Source: Prevotella nigrescens
GTDB lineage: Bacteria; Bacteroidota; Bacteroidia; Bacteroidales; Bacteroidaceae
Reading direction: 5' to 3'
DNA length: 64,000 bases
Assembly (NCBI RefSeq): GCF_031191185.1
Contig: NZ_CP133465.1
Span: 2,041,255 to 2,105,254, forward strand
Numbering within the stretch: the first letter of the stretch is position 1; every line of letters starts with the position of its first letter. Shown piece by piece: positions 8,000 through 19,680 of this stretch. A program made the position numbers and the translations under genes. Under the pieces are notes generated by a model. That model searched no databases. It saw nothing but the letters and a program-made list of their open reading frames with translations, and was not told the origin of the DNA.

Positions 8000-9429
8000 C
8001 TAACCCAACCTTCGTATTCGAAATCGCAATCCCGATATTCTGGAGCCATCTTTACATAAGTTTCCTTTACTTTTTTCTCAATCCATTTACGAATAACTTC
8101 TTGACGTTTCTTTGCAATAACAATATTCTTCATTGGTTGTAAATCTTCTGTAATTGTTGCACGATGTTCGTCTATTCTACTCCTCAACTTTATAATAGCA
8201 CAAACCTCTTGTCCTTTTGCATCTACCATTTTAAAAGGAGATGATATCTCTCCAACTTTCATAGTATCTACAATATGCGCAATCTCAGAAGGTAAATCTT
8301 TCATTGCAAAGTGCGATGTACGGGTTGCGCCTCTAACATTAATCATAAGTCCATGATTATTTTTTGTATCTTTATCGTCAGATAGGAACGATGTCGCATC
8401 GTCGAAAGTAAATTTTCCTGCTTTAATATCATTACGAATAGAATCTAATCGATGTATTGCTCCATTCAAAGCCTTTTCAGAAACCTTCGGTCTTAACAAA
8501 ATGTGCCGACAGTTTATTTTATCGCCACGTCTATCTATTAATTGTATAATGTGATACCCAAAATCGCTTTCTACAACTTTAGATATTTTTTTAGGATCCG
8601 TCAGATTGAAAGCGGCAGATGCAAATGTAGGATCTAACATTCCACGTCCCATATAGCCCAATTCTCCACCTCTACGTGCCGATTCTGTATCTTCAGAATA
8701 TAGACGTGCAAGTGTTTCGAAAGAAGTTTCTCCTTTCGTAACTCTTTCTGTATAATTGCGAAGTTGGTCTTTTATTCTTGCTATTTCTTCAGGTTCAATT
8801 TTTGGAGTCTGCGTTAAGATTTGCACTTCCACATTTGCAGGAATCATCGGGATACTATCTGTTGGTAGTTTCTTAAAAAACTCACGAACTTCAGCTGGAG
8901 AGACCTTTACATCTCCAACTAATTTCTCCTGCATTCTCTCTACTAACAAACGATTCTTAAAATCATCGTGCAAGTCCTGTCGTATTTGTGCAATGCTTTT
9001 ATGTTGATATTCTTCTAATTTCTCTTTCGAACCTATTTGAGGAAAAGATATCCACGCATTAATTTGTTGTTCGACACTTTGCATTACTTCTGCTTCTGTA
9101 ACAGAAATACTGTCCAATGCTGCTTGATGCAAGAAAAGTTTTTGTACAGCAATCTGTTCCAAGATTTCGCAATTAGGATTTTTCTTCCATTTTTTACCTT
9201 CTGTTTCGCTTTGCAAACGCATAATCTCAAGATCAGACTTAAGAATTGGCTCGTCGCCTACAACCCACAAAACTTCATCTACAACGCTTTCTGGGTTTTC
9301 TTTTCCAATATCCGTTGAGTCGTTTTTAAAAGGAGATTGAGATATAGAAAGCGTTCTTGCTGGAACTCCCATCATCGTAATGACAGTTCCAACAAGAACA
9401 AATATAACACAATATTTCTTTAAATTCAT
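7996..9429 (-). CDS. SurA-like periplasmic peptidyl-prolyl isomerase/chaperone
   Basis: The 477-aa product has an N-terminal signal segment (about 1-25), a SurA-type N-terminal chaperone region (about 45-190) and two parvulin domains. The first (about 200-300) has YSEDTESARRGGELGYMGRG and ESDFGYHIIQL. The second (from about 304) begins CRHILLRPKVSE. It should assist folding of outer membrane proteins on their way to the BAM complex. It sits 15 bp after the PpiC gene and overlaps the LptA-like gene by 4 bp, which groups outer membrane protein and lipopolysaccharide assembly in one operon. Confidence 0.88.
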   Translation of the reverse strand: MNLKKYCVIFVLVGTVITMMGVPARTLSISQSPFKNDSTDIGKENPESVVDEVLWVVGDEPILKSDLEIMRLQSETEGKKWKKNPNCEILEQIAVQKLFLHQAALDSISVTEAEVMQSVEQQINAWISFPQIGSKEKLEEYQHKSIAQIRQDLHDDFKNRLLVERMQEKLVGDVKVSPAEVREFFKKLPTDSIPMIPANVEVQILTQTPKIEPEEIARIKDQLRNYTERVTKGETSFETLARLYSEDTESARRGGELGYMGRGMLDPTFASAAFNLTDPKKISKVVESDFGYHIIQLIDRRGDKINCRHILLRPKVSEKALNGAIHRLDSIRNDIKAGKFTFDDATSFLSDDKDTKNNHGLMINVRGATRTSHFAMKDLPSEIAHIVDTMKVGEISSPFKMVDAKGQEVCAIIKLRSRIDEHRATITEDLQPMKNIVIAKKRQEVIRKWIEKKVKETYVKMAPEYRDCDFEYEGWVR

Positions 9430-9444
9430 AAGCTTCTATTCTAA

Positions 9445-10872
9445 TTAATGCTTATTAACTGTGGCTAAAACTTCAGGATCTATTACTACAGAATATTTCT
9501 GACGAAGACTTTTTACCCACTCTTTCTCGAGTTCTTCTTGATAATCGGAAATTACAAGACTACGAACATCGTCTAAATCTTCTGGCGCTTTTAGTTTTTT
9601 ACCATAAACAGCATCAATAGGATAATCTTTCATTGGTTTTACTTCTACTTTTTCCTTAAAAATATCTCTATCCACTAATGCATTGTCGCCTTTCTTAAAT
9701 ATTCCTTTCTCTACACGAATACGAATAGTACTATCATTATTGAACGTTGTTCGTAGCTTATCGCCCCATGTTTTGAATGGGATTTTAGCAACACAATCTT
9801 TAACGGCTTTTACATCGGCAGCCTTTTGTACATGATAGGCTATGCCTTTAAAGCGAGGCTCTTTCCATGCATAGTTTTTTCTATGCTTATTAAAGAATGC
9901 TTGTAGCCCCGCTTCATCTGATGCAGCCTTGTCCCAAACTGTGCGTGTGCTCATTTCGATAAGCAGAAGACCATCGTGATATTCTTTCACAAGGTTTTTA
10001 AGGTTCTCATCTTTCGCTTCCATTTCTGCAAGTTTCTTTTCCACAAGCTGCTCCGGCGTAATTCCATTTCCTGCTTCTGCAGCCATTCTACCAAGTTTCT
10101 GATCGATAATTTGCTCACGCAAGTTACGTGCTTCTATGAATTGGTGAATGTCAGCCTTTAGAGAATCGTACGGTTGGAAGTCCTCTTTCTTGATATATTT
10201 AATGATATGGTATCCGAACGGAGATAATATTGGATGACTAATTTCTCCAGGTTTCATAGAGAAAAGAGCGTTTTCAAAAGCTTGTACAGTCTGACCTTTT
10301 GTTATTAAAGGTAATTCGCCACCGCGTGCAGCTGAACCAGGGTCGTTAGAATATTTCTTTGCCAATTCAGCAAAGTTACCACCTTTCTTCAATACATTAT
10401 ATATAGAGTCGGCTCTGTTGGCAATAGCTGCCTGCTCTTTCTCTGTTGCCTTTTGGTTAAGCGAAAGCAAGATATGAGCACAACGAACTAAACCACCATT
10501 ACTTTCTATTCTATCTCTTGTTTCCTTATAGATTTTCTGTGCCTCAGCTTCTACGTCGGCATCGGTAATCATTGTAGGACGTACCTGCTGATCACGGTAA
10601 GTCATAAATTCTTGCTTAAAGGAACTAAGTGTATCAAGTTTTGCATCTAAGGCAGCTTGAACCTTCAATTTATAATTGACAAACAAGTCTACATATTCGT
10701 TTATAGACTTTTTATCTATTACTCCATCGGTATTATTCTTATTATATGAATACTCAAACTCTGAACGATGAATGGGATTGCCATTTATCGTCATAATTAC
10801 AGGATCATTTTGTTGTGCAAAAGCCATTACACTGCTGAGCAGCATAGTAGCTAAAGAAATTATTATTCTCAT
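9445..10872 (-). CDS. PpiC-type parvulin peptidyl-prolyl isomerase
   Basis: The 475-aa product has a signal peptide (MRIIISLATMLLSSVMAFAQ) followed by a chaperone region. One clear parvulin domain at about 128-230 carries RCAHILLSL, YSNDPGSAARGGELP and SPFGYHIIKY. A long C-terminal region (about 250-475) contains further helices and a second, weak parvulin-like segment. It acts in the periplasm as a foldase. It is encoded 109 bp after guaB and 15 bp before the SurA-like gene; the two are distant paralogues. Confidence 0.88.
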   Translation of the reverse strand: MRIIISLATMLLSSVMAFAQQNDPVIMTINGNPIHRSEFEYSYNKNNTDGVIDKKSINEYVDLFVNYKLKVQAALDAKLDTLSSFKQEFMTYRDQQVRPTMITDADVEAEAQKIYKETRDRIESNGGLVRCAHILLSLNQKATEKEQAAIANRADSIYNVLKKGGNFAELAKKYSNDPGSAARGGELPLITKGQTVQAFENALFSMKPGEISHPILSPFGYHIIKYIKKEDFQPYDSLKADIHQFIEARNLREQIIDQKLGRMAAEAGNGITPEQLVEKKLAEMEAKDENLKNLVKEYHDGLLLIEMSTRTVWDKAASDEAGLQAFFNKHRKNYAWKEPRFKGIAYHVQKAADVKAVKDCVAKIPFKTWGDKLRTTFNNDSTIRIRVEKGIFKKGDNALVDRDIFKEKVEVKPMKDYPIDAVYGKKLKAPEDLDDVRSLVISDYQEELEKEWVKSLRQKYSVVIDPEVLATVNKH

Positions 10873-10981
10873 TTTAAAATGATATTCATTCTCTAATTTA
10901 TATTATTATAGCTTATCTTTTTTAGATTGTACATTGAAGCAATACATATCTTTTTGTAGTAACGAACTCGACAGATATTTA

Positions 10982-12505
<1,524 letters not shown>

Positions 12506-12594
12506 TTATAATTCATACCAGCTGCCATTTATATGGTTTTTCTACCGTGCATTAAAGGTATTTAACGCATTGGTTTGTCCCAACGCCTTAATGT

Positions 12595-15399
12595 CTATCT
12601 TCTTTGTTTTTTGCTCTTTGCATCGAACTTGTAAGTGAAGGATATGCGTGCGAAGTGGTGCATCGCTTCCTCCCATTGTTCGGTGCGCTGTGTTGGTGTA
12701 ATGGTAGAACTGTTCCACACTGCCTGGTTCAGAATATCGTCAAGATCTATACCCAGCACACCTTTACCTTTCCAGAAGAGCCACTTCGCATTTGCGTTCC
12801 ACACGAGACGATGCCTGTTTATTTCCGGACTTAGATAGCCGGAGCGTAACCGGTCTTCGAATTTCGTAGAGAATTCCCACTGCTTCAGCTTTGCCAAACC
12901 CTTTAGTCCGAAATTATAATTGCCGAATGTGTTGTTGTATTCAGATGCCAACGAATATCTGTTCCGGCGCAAATTCATTGAGCCAAAGAGGTTTAGTACA
13001 AGCCAATCGTGCTCGTAACTAAGTTCTGGAGATAGGTTCAGTGTAAGCTGTTTCAGCTTGTTCTGCTGCTTTTCCACGGTTTCATTGAGTGCTGCAAGGT
13101 AGCCATACGATGTTGTGAAATAGGTTTCAGCCTTGGTAAATAGGTGGAAGTTGTCGCCAATGCCCTTGTCCAACACAGCACTGAAGAGCCATTCATCGCC
13201 ACCCCGTACGTTTTCGTCATGTGTGCGGTAGACACCTGTAGCTGGATTATAGTAGAAAACGCTTGCTATTGGATTGATGTTGTGGGTGTAGCCAGCTTTC
13301 AGCAACATCATAGACTGTACTCTTGGCAAGGTCTGTCTGTACGTTACCATGCTGCTATGCTTGTGGCTTCGGTGCAACAATGGGTTGCCTTCCTTAATCC
13401 AAAGAGGGTCTGTGTCATCGCGATAGGCAAGGGTCGAAAGCAGATCTGGCAAGCTTGTAGTGTAGTTGAACGTAAAATCGAAGTTGCTGCGCTTGCCAAT
13501 CTTCCACTTTATCTCCATGTTTGGGTTTATCAGCACGCTGTTTCGGGTTGATGCCGTGTCCAATCTGCCCCGCTGGTAGTCTAAGTGTTCGTGTAGCCAG
13601 TCTACCTTTACGTTCGGAAGAAACTGCCATTTGTCCAACTTGTAGGTCAGTCCTGCCTGCGCCGTATGGGTTGCCGTGCTTCTGTGGCTGTCGAAACTGT
13701 TGGCTGCGTCTTTTACTTCGTCACGGTTGTTGTCCAACTTCGACTGCACATCGGTGCTGTAGAAATCTTGCCGAACCGATTTGTTCAGTTTATCAAAAGT
13801 ATAACCCCCAGTTAAAAGCAAGTTATTTTTAATGTAATATTGCAGTTCTGTATACGCCTTGAAGTCTAAGTTGTGGAAAGGTAGGCGGCTGTATTGATAT
13901 AGCGGCGACTGCACTCCTTGCTCCACATAGTCTATCTGCTGGTTCGTATTCGTGCGGTTGTTACCATTGCTGTAATTGGCAGTTGTACCAAAAGAAAATT
14001 GCCCCTTCTTTCCCAAAAGATGCCCCCACTTTGCGTTCAACGTGGTATTTAGAGCTTCGTTCGTGCTCTGTGCGTAGGTTCGCTTGCGATTAATGAGGTG
14101 GCTGTATATGTCATCGCCATGCTTTGCCATCAGGGCAGGGTCGAGCGGAAAGTCTCCAAACGCTTCGGGATTGCTGTTGAAACGTGCGCTGCTTGCCTCT
14201 TCGTTCTTTCTCTGAAACGTATATTCGAATTCTAAGTCAGCCGTTATATAGTTTACCGAATCAGCGAAAGTGAAAAGGTCTGCCATTATCGTTGGCTGTA
14301 TTTTGTGTTCGTACCGCTTGTTCCTGCTTAGTCCCCACGTCTTTGCGTTGCCTAATGTTGGTATGGTCTGGTCGGTTCTGTATTCCGTTCCCCAGCCGTC
14401 GGTATGGTTAAAGTTGGAGCTGAACGACACATTGTTCCTATTAGAGAACTTGTGTGTGCCCTGTTTCCAGTTGTGTTGCCATGCCGCTGCTGCGTTCTGT
14501 GCCTTTCCGAAGTTATCGAAATTCCCCTTATTGTACCAGTCTATCCCCAACTTTTGGAAATAGTCTACGTTGTTGGCATCTATGCTGACCAATGTTGGAT
14601 TCCTGTCACTCAGAAGGTTTGTCTGGACGGAGGCTTGGTAGTTCTTGGGCGTTTGCAGCCTTGCGGTCATGTCGCCGTACCATTTGTCCATGAAACCAGG
14701 CTTGATATTAATGTCTAAAACGTTGTCGTCCTTACCGTCGTCGTTGCCCGACTGCTGTGCCAGTTCGCTTGCCTTGTTGTAGGTTTTTATGTTTTTCACA
14801 GCCTCGGCAGGTATTTCTCCTACAATGCTACCGCCACCAAAGATGTCGCGACCATTCATGAGCATGCGCAAAGGCTTGTTGTTCCAATAGAGTTTGCCGT
14901 CTTTTTCCACTACTCCGGGCAGTCGCTTTATCAGCTCGTCGAGCCTTGCGCCCTCTTTCAGTTTGAAGGCTTCGGGGTGGAAGACGATGGTGTCGCCACT
15001 CATTGTAAAGCGGCGTGCCTTTGCCGTAACCACTACATCGTCGAGCATCAGCTCGGTAGGTTTCAGCAGAAAGTCGCCTAAATCCAGTGTATCTGTGCCG
15101 GAATAGCCTGACGAATACGAATGTTTTGTTGCTGTTTCGTAGCCTATCATGCTGGCTTTGATGGTCATACGCCCCTCAAAACTGCTTGAACAGGAGAATT
15201 TTCCTTCTGCATCGGAGGTTATATCCATTATCTGGGTGCTGTTGCCACTTTTAATTTCTATTTTTACAGATGCTTTTTCTATTGGCTCTTTCGTGTTCGC
15301 ATCGAGCACACGTCCTTTTAAATCCTCGGCATGAATGGAGGCAGGGATAGATAAAAGCGCAAGCAAGATTGTTGCAAAAAATGTATGTTTCAGTACCAT
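12595..15399 (-). CDS. Outer membrane beta-barrel protein of the TonB-receptor type with CarboxypepD-like N-domain
   Basis: The 934-aa product has a signal peptide (about 1-24, ...SIPASIHA). A carboxypeptidase-regulatory-like Ig domain (about 26-115, starting LKGRVLDANTKEPIEKASV) is followed by a plug-like region containing VVVTAKARRF and LDELIKRLPGVVEKDGKLY. A long Tyr/Asn/Trp-rich region (about 230-925) is typical of outer membrane barrels. It lacks an obvious TonB box and has no SusD partner next to it, so it resembles the outer-membrane beta-barrel family rather than a classic SusC. The substrate is unknown. It sits alone between recQ and guaB with its own promoter box at 15462-15469. Confidence 0.82.
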   Translation of the reverse strand: MVLKHTFFATILLALLSIPASIHAEDLKGRVLDANTKEPIEKASVKIEIKSGNSTQIMDITSDAEGKFSCSSSFEGRMTIKASMIGYETATKHSYSSGYSGTDTLDLGDFLLKPTELMLDDVVVTAKARRFTMSGDTIVFHPEAFKLKEGARLDELIKRLPGVVEKDGKLYWNNKPLRMLMNGRDIFGGGSIVGEIPAEAVKNIKTYNKASELAQQSGNDDGKDDNVLDINIKPGFMDKWYGDMTARLQTPKNYQASVQTNLLSDRNPTLVSIDANNVDYFQKLGIDWYNKGNFDNFGKAQNAAAAWQHNWKQGTHKFSNRNNVSFSSNFNHTDGWGTEYRTDQTIPTLGNAKTWGLSRNKRYEHKIQPTIMADLFTFADSVNYITADLEFEYTFQRKNEEASSARFNSNPEAFGDFPLDPALMAKHGDDIYSHLINRKRTYAQSTNEALNTTLNAKWGHLLGKKGQFSFGTTANYSNGNNRTNTNQQIDYVEQGVQSPLYQYSRLPFHNLDFKAYTELQYYIKNNLLLTGGYTFDKLNKSVRQDFYSTDVQSKLDNNRDEVKDAANSFDSHRSTATHTAQAGLTYKLDKWQFLPNVKVDWLHEHLDYQRGRLDTASTRNSVLINPNMEIKWKIGKRSNFDFTFNYTTSLPDLLSTLAYRDDTDPLWIKEGNPLLHRSHKHSSMVTYRQTLPRVQSMMLLKAGYTHNINPIASVFYYNPATGVYRTHDENVRGGDEWLFSAVLDKGIGDNFHLFTKAETYFTTSYGYLAALNETVEKQQNKLKQLTLNLSPELSYEHDWLVLNLFGSMNLRRNRYSLASEYNNTFGNYNFGLKGLAKLKQWEFSTKFEDRLRSGYLSPEINRHRLVWNANAKWLFWKGKGVLGIDLDDILNQAVWNSSTITPTQRTEQWEEAMHHFARISFTYKFDAKSKKQRR

Positions 15400-15461
15400 A
15401 AGCTGGAAGATTTTTATTTTAAATTTATTTCGGCATCAATATATGTGGTTAGTTATATTCG

Positions 15462-15469
15462 CAAAGTTA
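15462..15469 (-). promoter_or_regulatory. Candidate -7 box for the outer membrane barrel gene
   Basis: The minus strand reads TAACTTTG, matching TAnnTTTG, 63 bp before the start codon. No good -33 element is seen. Confidence 0.45.
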
Positions 15470-15723
15470 GTTCTTTTCTGTCAACTGTTGCTTTCCTTTT
15501 TTCATCTTTCTTATACTTTAATTTTTTATAACACAATAGAAGGGATTTAAAAGACAAATGGCGTACAATCAAAGCACCGCTTATTTACATTCCAAGGCAA
15601 CAGGTATTGAACTTCAAAACAGTCTTGTTTGCATCGAATGTCAATACATTTGAATATTTGAGGAAGCCATGAACAGACGCCTACTAACCACCAATTGCCA
15701 ACTACTAATCACCGTTTGTAGAT

Positions 15724-15776
15724 GTAAGGGTGCGACAATTCTACCTCTATTTGTCTTACAACTACATCTAATAACA
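15724..15776. other. Imperfect inverted repeat in the recQ / outer-membrane-protein spacer
   Basis: TAGATGTAAG and, further on, CTTACAACTACATCTA can pair with a small bulge. Just before it lies a short degenerate repeat of the CTAACCACCAATTGCCAACTA type (about 15685-15715). The spacer 15400-16166 has no gene; it holds a promoter box, this structure, a 22-bp repeat array and the recQ terminator. Confidence 0.35.
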
Positions 15777-15839
15777 ATGCTGCAACTATGTGTCAAAATT
15801 GTAAACAATTTCTAAAAATATAGTATTCCTGCAACTGTC

Positions 15840-16016
15840 TATATTCCAACACTTTACAAAGTCTATTCTCTTAGTCTGTCAAACAGGCTCTTTTGCAATG
15901 CAAAAGAATGGTTTTTACCGGACAAAAACCATTGTTTTATCTTTCAATACCGCTGCTTTTGAAAAACAGAAAAGGATTTTCGGCTTTTCAACGCTGTTTT
16001 TGTTGTTTCGCAAGAA
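15840..16016 (+). repeat. 22-bp degenerate repeat array, locus 1
   Basis: Consecutive 22-bp units include 15884-15905 (CAGGCTCTTTTGC then AATGCAAAA), 15906-15927 and 15928-15949, with weaker units on both sides. The register is defined by a TTTT run in mid-unit and a terminal AAAA. The best unit contains the near-palindrome TTTTGCAATGCAAAA. The array lies between recQ and the outer membrane barrel gene, and no convincing protein is encoded in it. Confidence 0.7.
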
Positions 16017-16118
16017 TATCAGATTATTTCCCAAATGTCAAAACACACGGTTGCGAACTTCCCATTTCATACTTGCATAATCCCTGCATTCCTACAGCTA
16101 AAGCAGTAAGATAATGGT

Positions 16119-16155
16119 AAAAAGAAACCGCCCTTTCCAAACTGGAAGAGCGGTT
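16119..16155 (-). terminator. Rho-independent terminator after recQ
   Basis: On the minus strand the stem AACCGCTCTTCC pairs with GGAAAGGGCGGTT around a short loop, followed by TCTTTTT. It lies 12 bp past the recQ stop. Confidence 0.85.
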
Positions 16156-16166
16156 GAGAGTGCCTG

Positions 16167-18350
16167 TTAGTTTGCCATCTCGGATATAAACTTTATGCGA
16201 ATCAACCGAATATCGTCTTCGGTATAGTCATCGTCGAGTTCCTTGAGAGCCTCGTCGATGTTGTCGGTATGGCTGTTCATAAAGTAATCGTAGATGTCGT
16301 CTATCTTGTCTTCATCGTAAATGTCCCTCAAGAAGTAGTCTATGTTGAGCTTTGTGCCACTATACACGATTTCTTCTATCTTTGAAAGCAGTTCGTCGAA
16401 GCTGAGTCCTTCGGCAACGGCAATGTCGTCTAACGGCAATTTGCGATCAATATCTTGAATAATCTTCACTTTCTGCATCGATTTCTTAGCCACGGTGCGC
16501 ACGCGCAGTTCTTCGGGACGCTCTATGTTCTTTTCCTTGCAGTATTTTTTTATGAGTTCGCAGAACTCCTTTCCGTAACGTTTTGCCTTGCCCACGCCCA
16601 CGCCTTGTATGTTTTGCAGTTCCTCTTCCGTAATGGGATACATCATAGCCATTTGGTCTAACGATGGGTCTTGGAAGATAACGTAAGCCGGAATGCCTAA
16701 CTTGCGTGCCAAATGCTTGCGCAGGTCTTTCAGCATAGCATAGAGTTCGGGGTCGGCAACACTTGTTCCGCCTACCATACTTTCGTCTATTTCATCGGTT
16801 TTGAACTCTTTGTCCATTACAATCATAAACGACTTCGGTTCTTTCAAGAATTGTTTTCCAGCTGCGGTGAGTTTCAGTAGACCATAGTTTTCTACATCTT
16901 TCTTTAAATAGCCTTCCAACATGGCTTGCCGAATAACGGGGTTCCATATCTTCGGATTTTCCTTTTCACCGAGTCCAAATTCTTCGAGCAAATTGTGTTT
17001 ATGGTCTTTTATATCGTCAGTACCACGCCCCTTGACAAAGTCTATGACATATTCTTGGCGGAAATTTCCGCCTAAAGCCTTCACTGCTTGCAATACAATC
17101 AATAGCGGTTGCTTTGCTTCAATCTTCTCTTTCGGGTGCAGACAGTTGTCGCACATACCGCAATTGTCTTTCGTATATTCTTCGCCAAAGTAGTGGAGCA
17201 GCAGTTTGCGGCGACAAACCGACGATTCGGCGTATGTTTCGGTCTCTTGCAGCAGCTGTCTGCCTATGTCTTGCTCAGCAACGGGCTTGCCTTCCATAAA
17301 GTTTTCGAGCTTCTTGAGGTCGTTTTTCGAGTAGAAAACAATACATTTGCCTTCTTCTCCGTCGCGTCCCGCACGCCCTGTTTCCTGGTAATAGCCTTCC
17401 AGACTCTTTGGAATATCGTAGTGGATAACGAACCGGACATCGGGTTTGTCGATGCCCATACCGAAAGCAATGGTTGCAACAATGACGTCGATGTTTTCCA
17501 TCAGGAAGTCGTCTTGCGTCTTCGAACGCGTTTCCGAGTCGAGACCGGCATGGTATGGTGCTGCCTTTATGTCGTTGGCTTGCAACACGGCAGCCAGTTC
17601 CTCAACCTTCTTGCGTGAAAGGCAGTAGATGATACCGCTCTTTCCGAGATTTTGCTTGATGAATTTGATAATCTGACGGTTGGTGTCTTCCTCGTTCTTC
17701 TTGGGCCGTACCTCGTAGTAAAGGTTAGGACGATTGAACGAACTCTTGAATTCGGCACAGTCTTCAATGCCCAAACTCTTCACGATATCTGTGCGTACCT
17801 TGTCGGTAGCTGTAGCAGTGAGGGCTATTATCGGTGCTTTGCCAATCTGGTCTATAGCTTGTCGTATCTTCCTATACTCCGGTCGGAAGTCGTGTCCCCA
17901 CTCCGAGATACAGTGCGCCTCGTCTATCGCATAGAAACTGACCTTTACTGTCTTGAAGAATTCTATGCTTTCCTCTTTGTTTAGCGACTCCGGTGCAACA
18001 TAAAGCAACTTCGTCTTGCCGTTCTGAATGTCGGCTTTAACGTTGTCAATCTCTGTTTTCTTCAACGATGAGTTTAGATAATGCGCCACACCATCTTCTT
18101 CGCTGATACCATTAATGACATCTACTTGATTTTTCATCAATGCTATCAGAGGGGAAATAACGATAGCCGTGCCTTCCATTATGAGTGAAGGCAATTGATA
18201 GCAAAGGCTCTTGCCGCCACCCGTAGGCATCAGCACGAAAGTGTCGTTGCCAGCTAATACGTTGCGGATAATAGCCTCTTGTGCGCCCTTGAACTTATCA
18301 AAGCCGAAAAAGTGCTTTAGCTTTTCTGTAAGATTGACTTCTTTTGCCAT
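16167..18350 (-). CDS. recQ: ATP-dependent DNA helicase RecQ
   Basis: This is a 3'-5' superfamily 2 helicase of recombination and repair, 727 aa. It has Walker A MPTGGGKS (41-48), DEAH (143-146), SALTATA-like ALTATATDKV, and the helicase motif RAGRDG. The RQC zinc cluster carries cysteines in CRRKLLLHYFG and CGMCDNC. A winged-helix region leads to an HRDC domain (about 530-610, with IQGVGVGKAKRYG). The C-terminal 100 residues are an acidic helical extension seen in Bacteroidetes RecQ. It lies downstream of clpX and has its own terminator at 16119-16155. Confidence 0.96.
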   Translation of the reverse strand: MAKEVNLTEKLKHFFGFDKFKGAQEAIIRNVLAGNDTFVLMPTGGGKSLCYQLPSLIMEGTAIVISPLIALMKNQVDVINGISEEDGVAHYLNSSLKKTEIDNVKADIQNGKTKLLYVAPESLNKEESIEFFKTVKVSFYAIDEAHCISEWGHDFRPEYRKIRQAIDQIGKAPIIALTATATDKVRTDIVKSLGIEDCAEFKSSFNRPNLYYEVRPKKNEEDTNRQIIKFIKQNLGKSGIIYCLSRKKVEELAAVLQANDIKAAPYHAGLDSETRSKTQDDFLMENIDVIVATIAFGMGIDKPDVRFVIHYDIPKSLEGYYQETGRAGRDGEEGKCIVFYSKNDLKKLENFMEGKPVAEQDIGRQLLQETETYAESSVCRRKLLLHYFGEEYTKDNCGMCDNCLHPKEKIEAKQPLLIVLQAVKALGGNFRQEYVIDFVKGRGTDDIKDHKHNLLEEFGLGEKENPKIWNPVIRQAMLEGYLKKDVENYGLLKLTAAGKQFLKEPKSFMIVMDKEFKTDEIDESMVGGTSVADPELYAMLKDLRKHLARKLGIPAYVIFQDPSLDQMAMMYPITEEELQNIQGVGVGKAKRYGKEFCELIKKYCKEKNIERPEELRVRTVAKKSMQKVKIIQDIDRKLPLDDIAVAEGLSFDELLSKIEEIVYSGTKLNIDYFLRDIYDEDKIDDIYDYFMNSHTDNIDEALKELDDDYTEDDIRLIRIKFISEMAN

Positions 18351-18444
18351 TTTAATCGTTTAGTGTCCCTTATATAGAAAGGTAGGTTTGTTATCGTCGC
18401 ACCCACACCATTGAAGTGGAGTGAGTGCAACGTTCGTATGTGTT

Positions 18445-19677
18445 TCAGGCTGTTTCGAGTTTGTTGAGCTTCGCTTTGTCCAATTGTTGTTGTGCATATT
18501 GGGCGGTTACCTCGTACTTCTTCACTTTCTTTGAAGGCAGTTCAAACATCGTATCCATCATAACTGCCTCGACAATAGAGCGAAGTCCACGTGCACCCAA
18601 CTTGTATTCCACAGCCTTATCAACGATATAGTCGAGCGATTCTTCGGTAAATGTAAGGCTGATGCCGTCCATTTTGAAGAGTTTTATGTATTGCTTGACT
18701 ATCGAGTTCTTTGGTTCGACAAGTATTTTGCGCAGTGCTTCCTTGTCTAATGGGTTGAGATAGGTAAGCACAGGCAGACGTCCGATGATTTCGGGGATAA
18801 GTCCGAACGAGCGTAAGTCTTGCGGAAGCACGTACTTCATTAAGTCCTTCTTGTCTATTTTCGCCACATTCTGCACTGAGTTGTAGCCTACGACGTGCGT
18901 ATTGAGGCGTTGTGCTATCTTGCGTTCTATGCCGTCGAATGCGCCACCGCAGATAAAGAGAATGTTTCGCGTATCTACGTGAATGTAATCTTGGTCCGGG
19001 TGCTTGCGTCCGCCCTTTGGTGGAACGTTCACCATCGTGCCTTCGAGCAGCTTCAGCAGTCCTTGCTGCACACCTTCGCCGCTTACATCGCGTGTAATGC
19101 TTGGGTTGTCGCTCTTTCGTGCTATCTTGTCTATCTCGTCGATGAATACAATTCCCCGTTCGGCAGCAGCCACATTGTAGTCGGCTACCTGCAGCAAGCG
19201 CGAGAGAATGCTCTCCACATCTTCGCCCACATAGCCTGCTTCGGTGAACACGGTAGCATCGACAATGGTGAAGGGAACGTTCAACAGCTTGGCTATGGTA
19301 CGTGCCAAAAGGGTTTTTCCCGTACCTGTTGAGCCCACCATAATGATGTTGCTCTTCTCAACTTCTATGCCGTCGTCGTCCTTTGGCTGCTGCAATCGCT
19401 TGTAATGGTTGTAAACCGATACGGCGAGATAGCGTTTTGCTTCGTCCTGTCCGATGATATACTCATCAAGATAAGCCTTTATTTCTTTTGGCTTGGGCAC
19501 TTTGTTCATATCAATATCAGCTATGTCTGAACTTTGTTTGCCCAATACTCCTGATTCTACAACGATATTGTTGGCTTGCTGCGCACAGTCTTCGCAGATG
19601 TAACCTGTGAGTCCTGTGATGAGAAGCCGTACTTCGTTCTCGCTCCTTCCGCAAAAACTACATTTCTTCTGAGGCAT
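18445..19677 (-). CDS. clpX: ClpX, ATPase subunit of the ClpXP protease
   Basis: It unfolds substrates and feeds them to ClpP. The 410-aa product has an N-terminal zinc-binding domain ([11 protein letters not shown] and ICEDCAQQ), Walker A GSTGTGKT (about 115-122), Walker [12 protein letters not shown], and the sensor/C-domain ending in a basic tail. The ClpP-binding IGF-type loop is not obvious in the form IGF; a likely equivalent is LRSFGLIPE. It starts 3 bp after clpP, so the two are co-transcribed. Confidence 0.97.
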   Translation of the reverse strand: MPQKKCSFCGRSENEVRLLITGLTGYICEDCAQQANNIVVESGVLGKQSSDIADIDMNKVPKPKEIKAYLDEYIIGQDEAKRYLAVSVYNHYKRLQQPKDDDGIEVEKSNIIMVGSTGTGKTLLARTIAKLLNVPFTIVDATVFTEAGYVGEDVESILSRLLQVADYNVAAAERGIVFIDEIDKIARKSDNPSITRDVSGEGVQQGLLKLLEGTMVNVPPKGGRKHPDQDYIHVDTRNILFICGGAFDGIERKIAQRLNTHVVGYNSVQNVAKIDKKDLMKYVLPQDLRSFGLIPEIIGRLPVLTYLNPLDKEALRKILVEPKNSIVKQYIKLFKMDGISLTFTEESLDYIVDKAVEYKLGARGLRSIVEAVMMDTMFELPSKKVKKYEVTAQYAQQQLDKAKLNKLETA

Positions 19678-19680
19678 TGT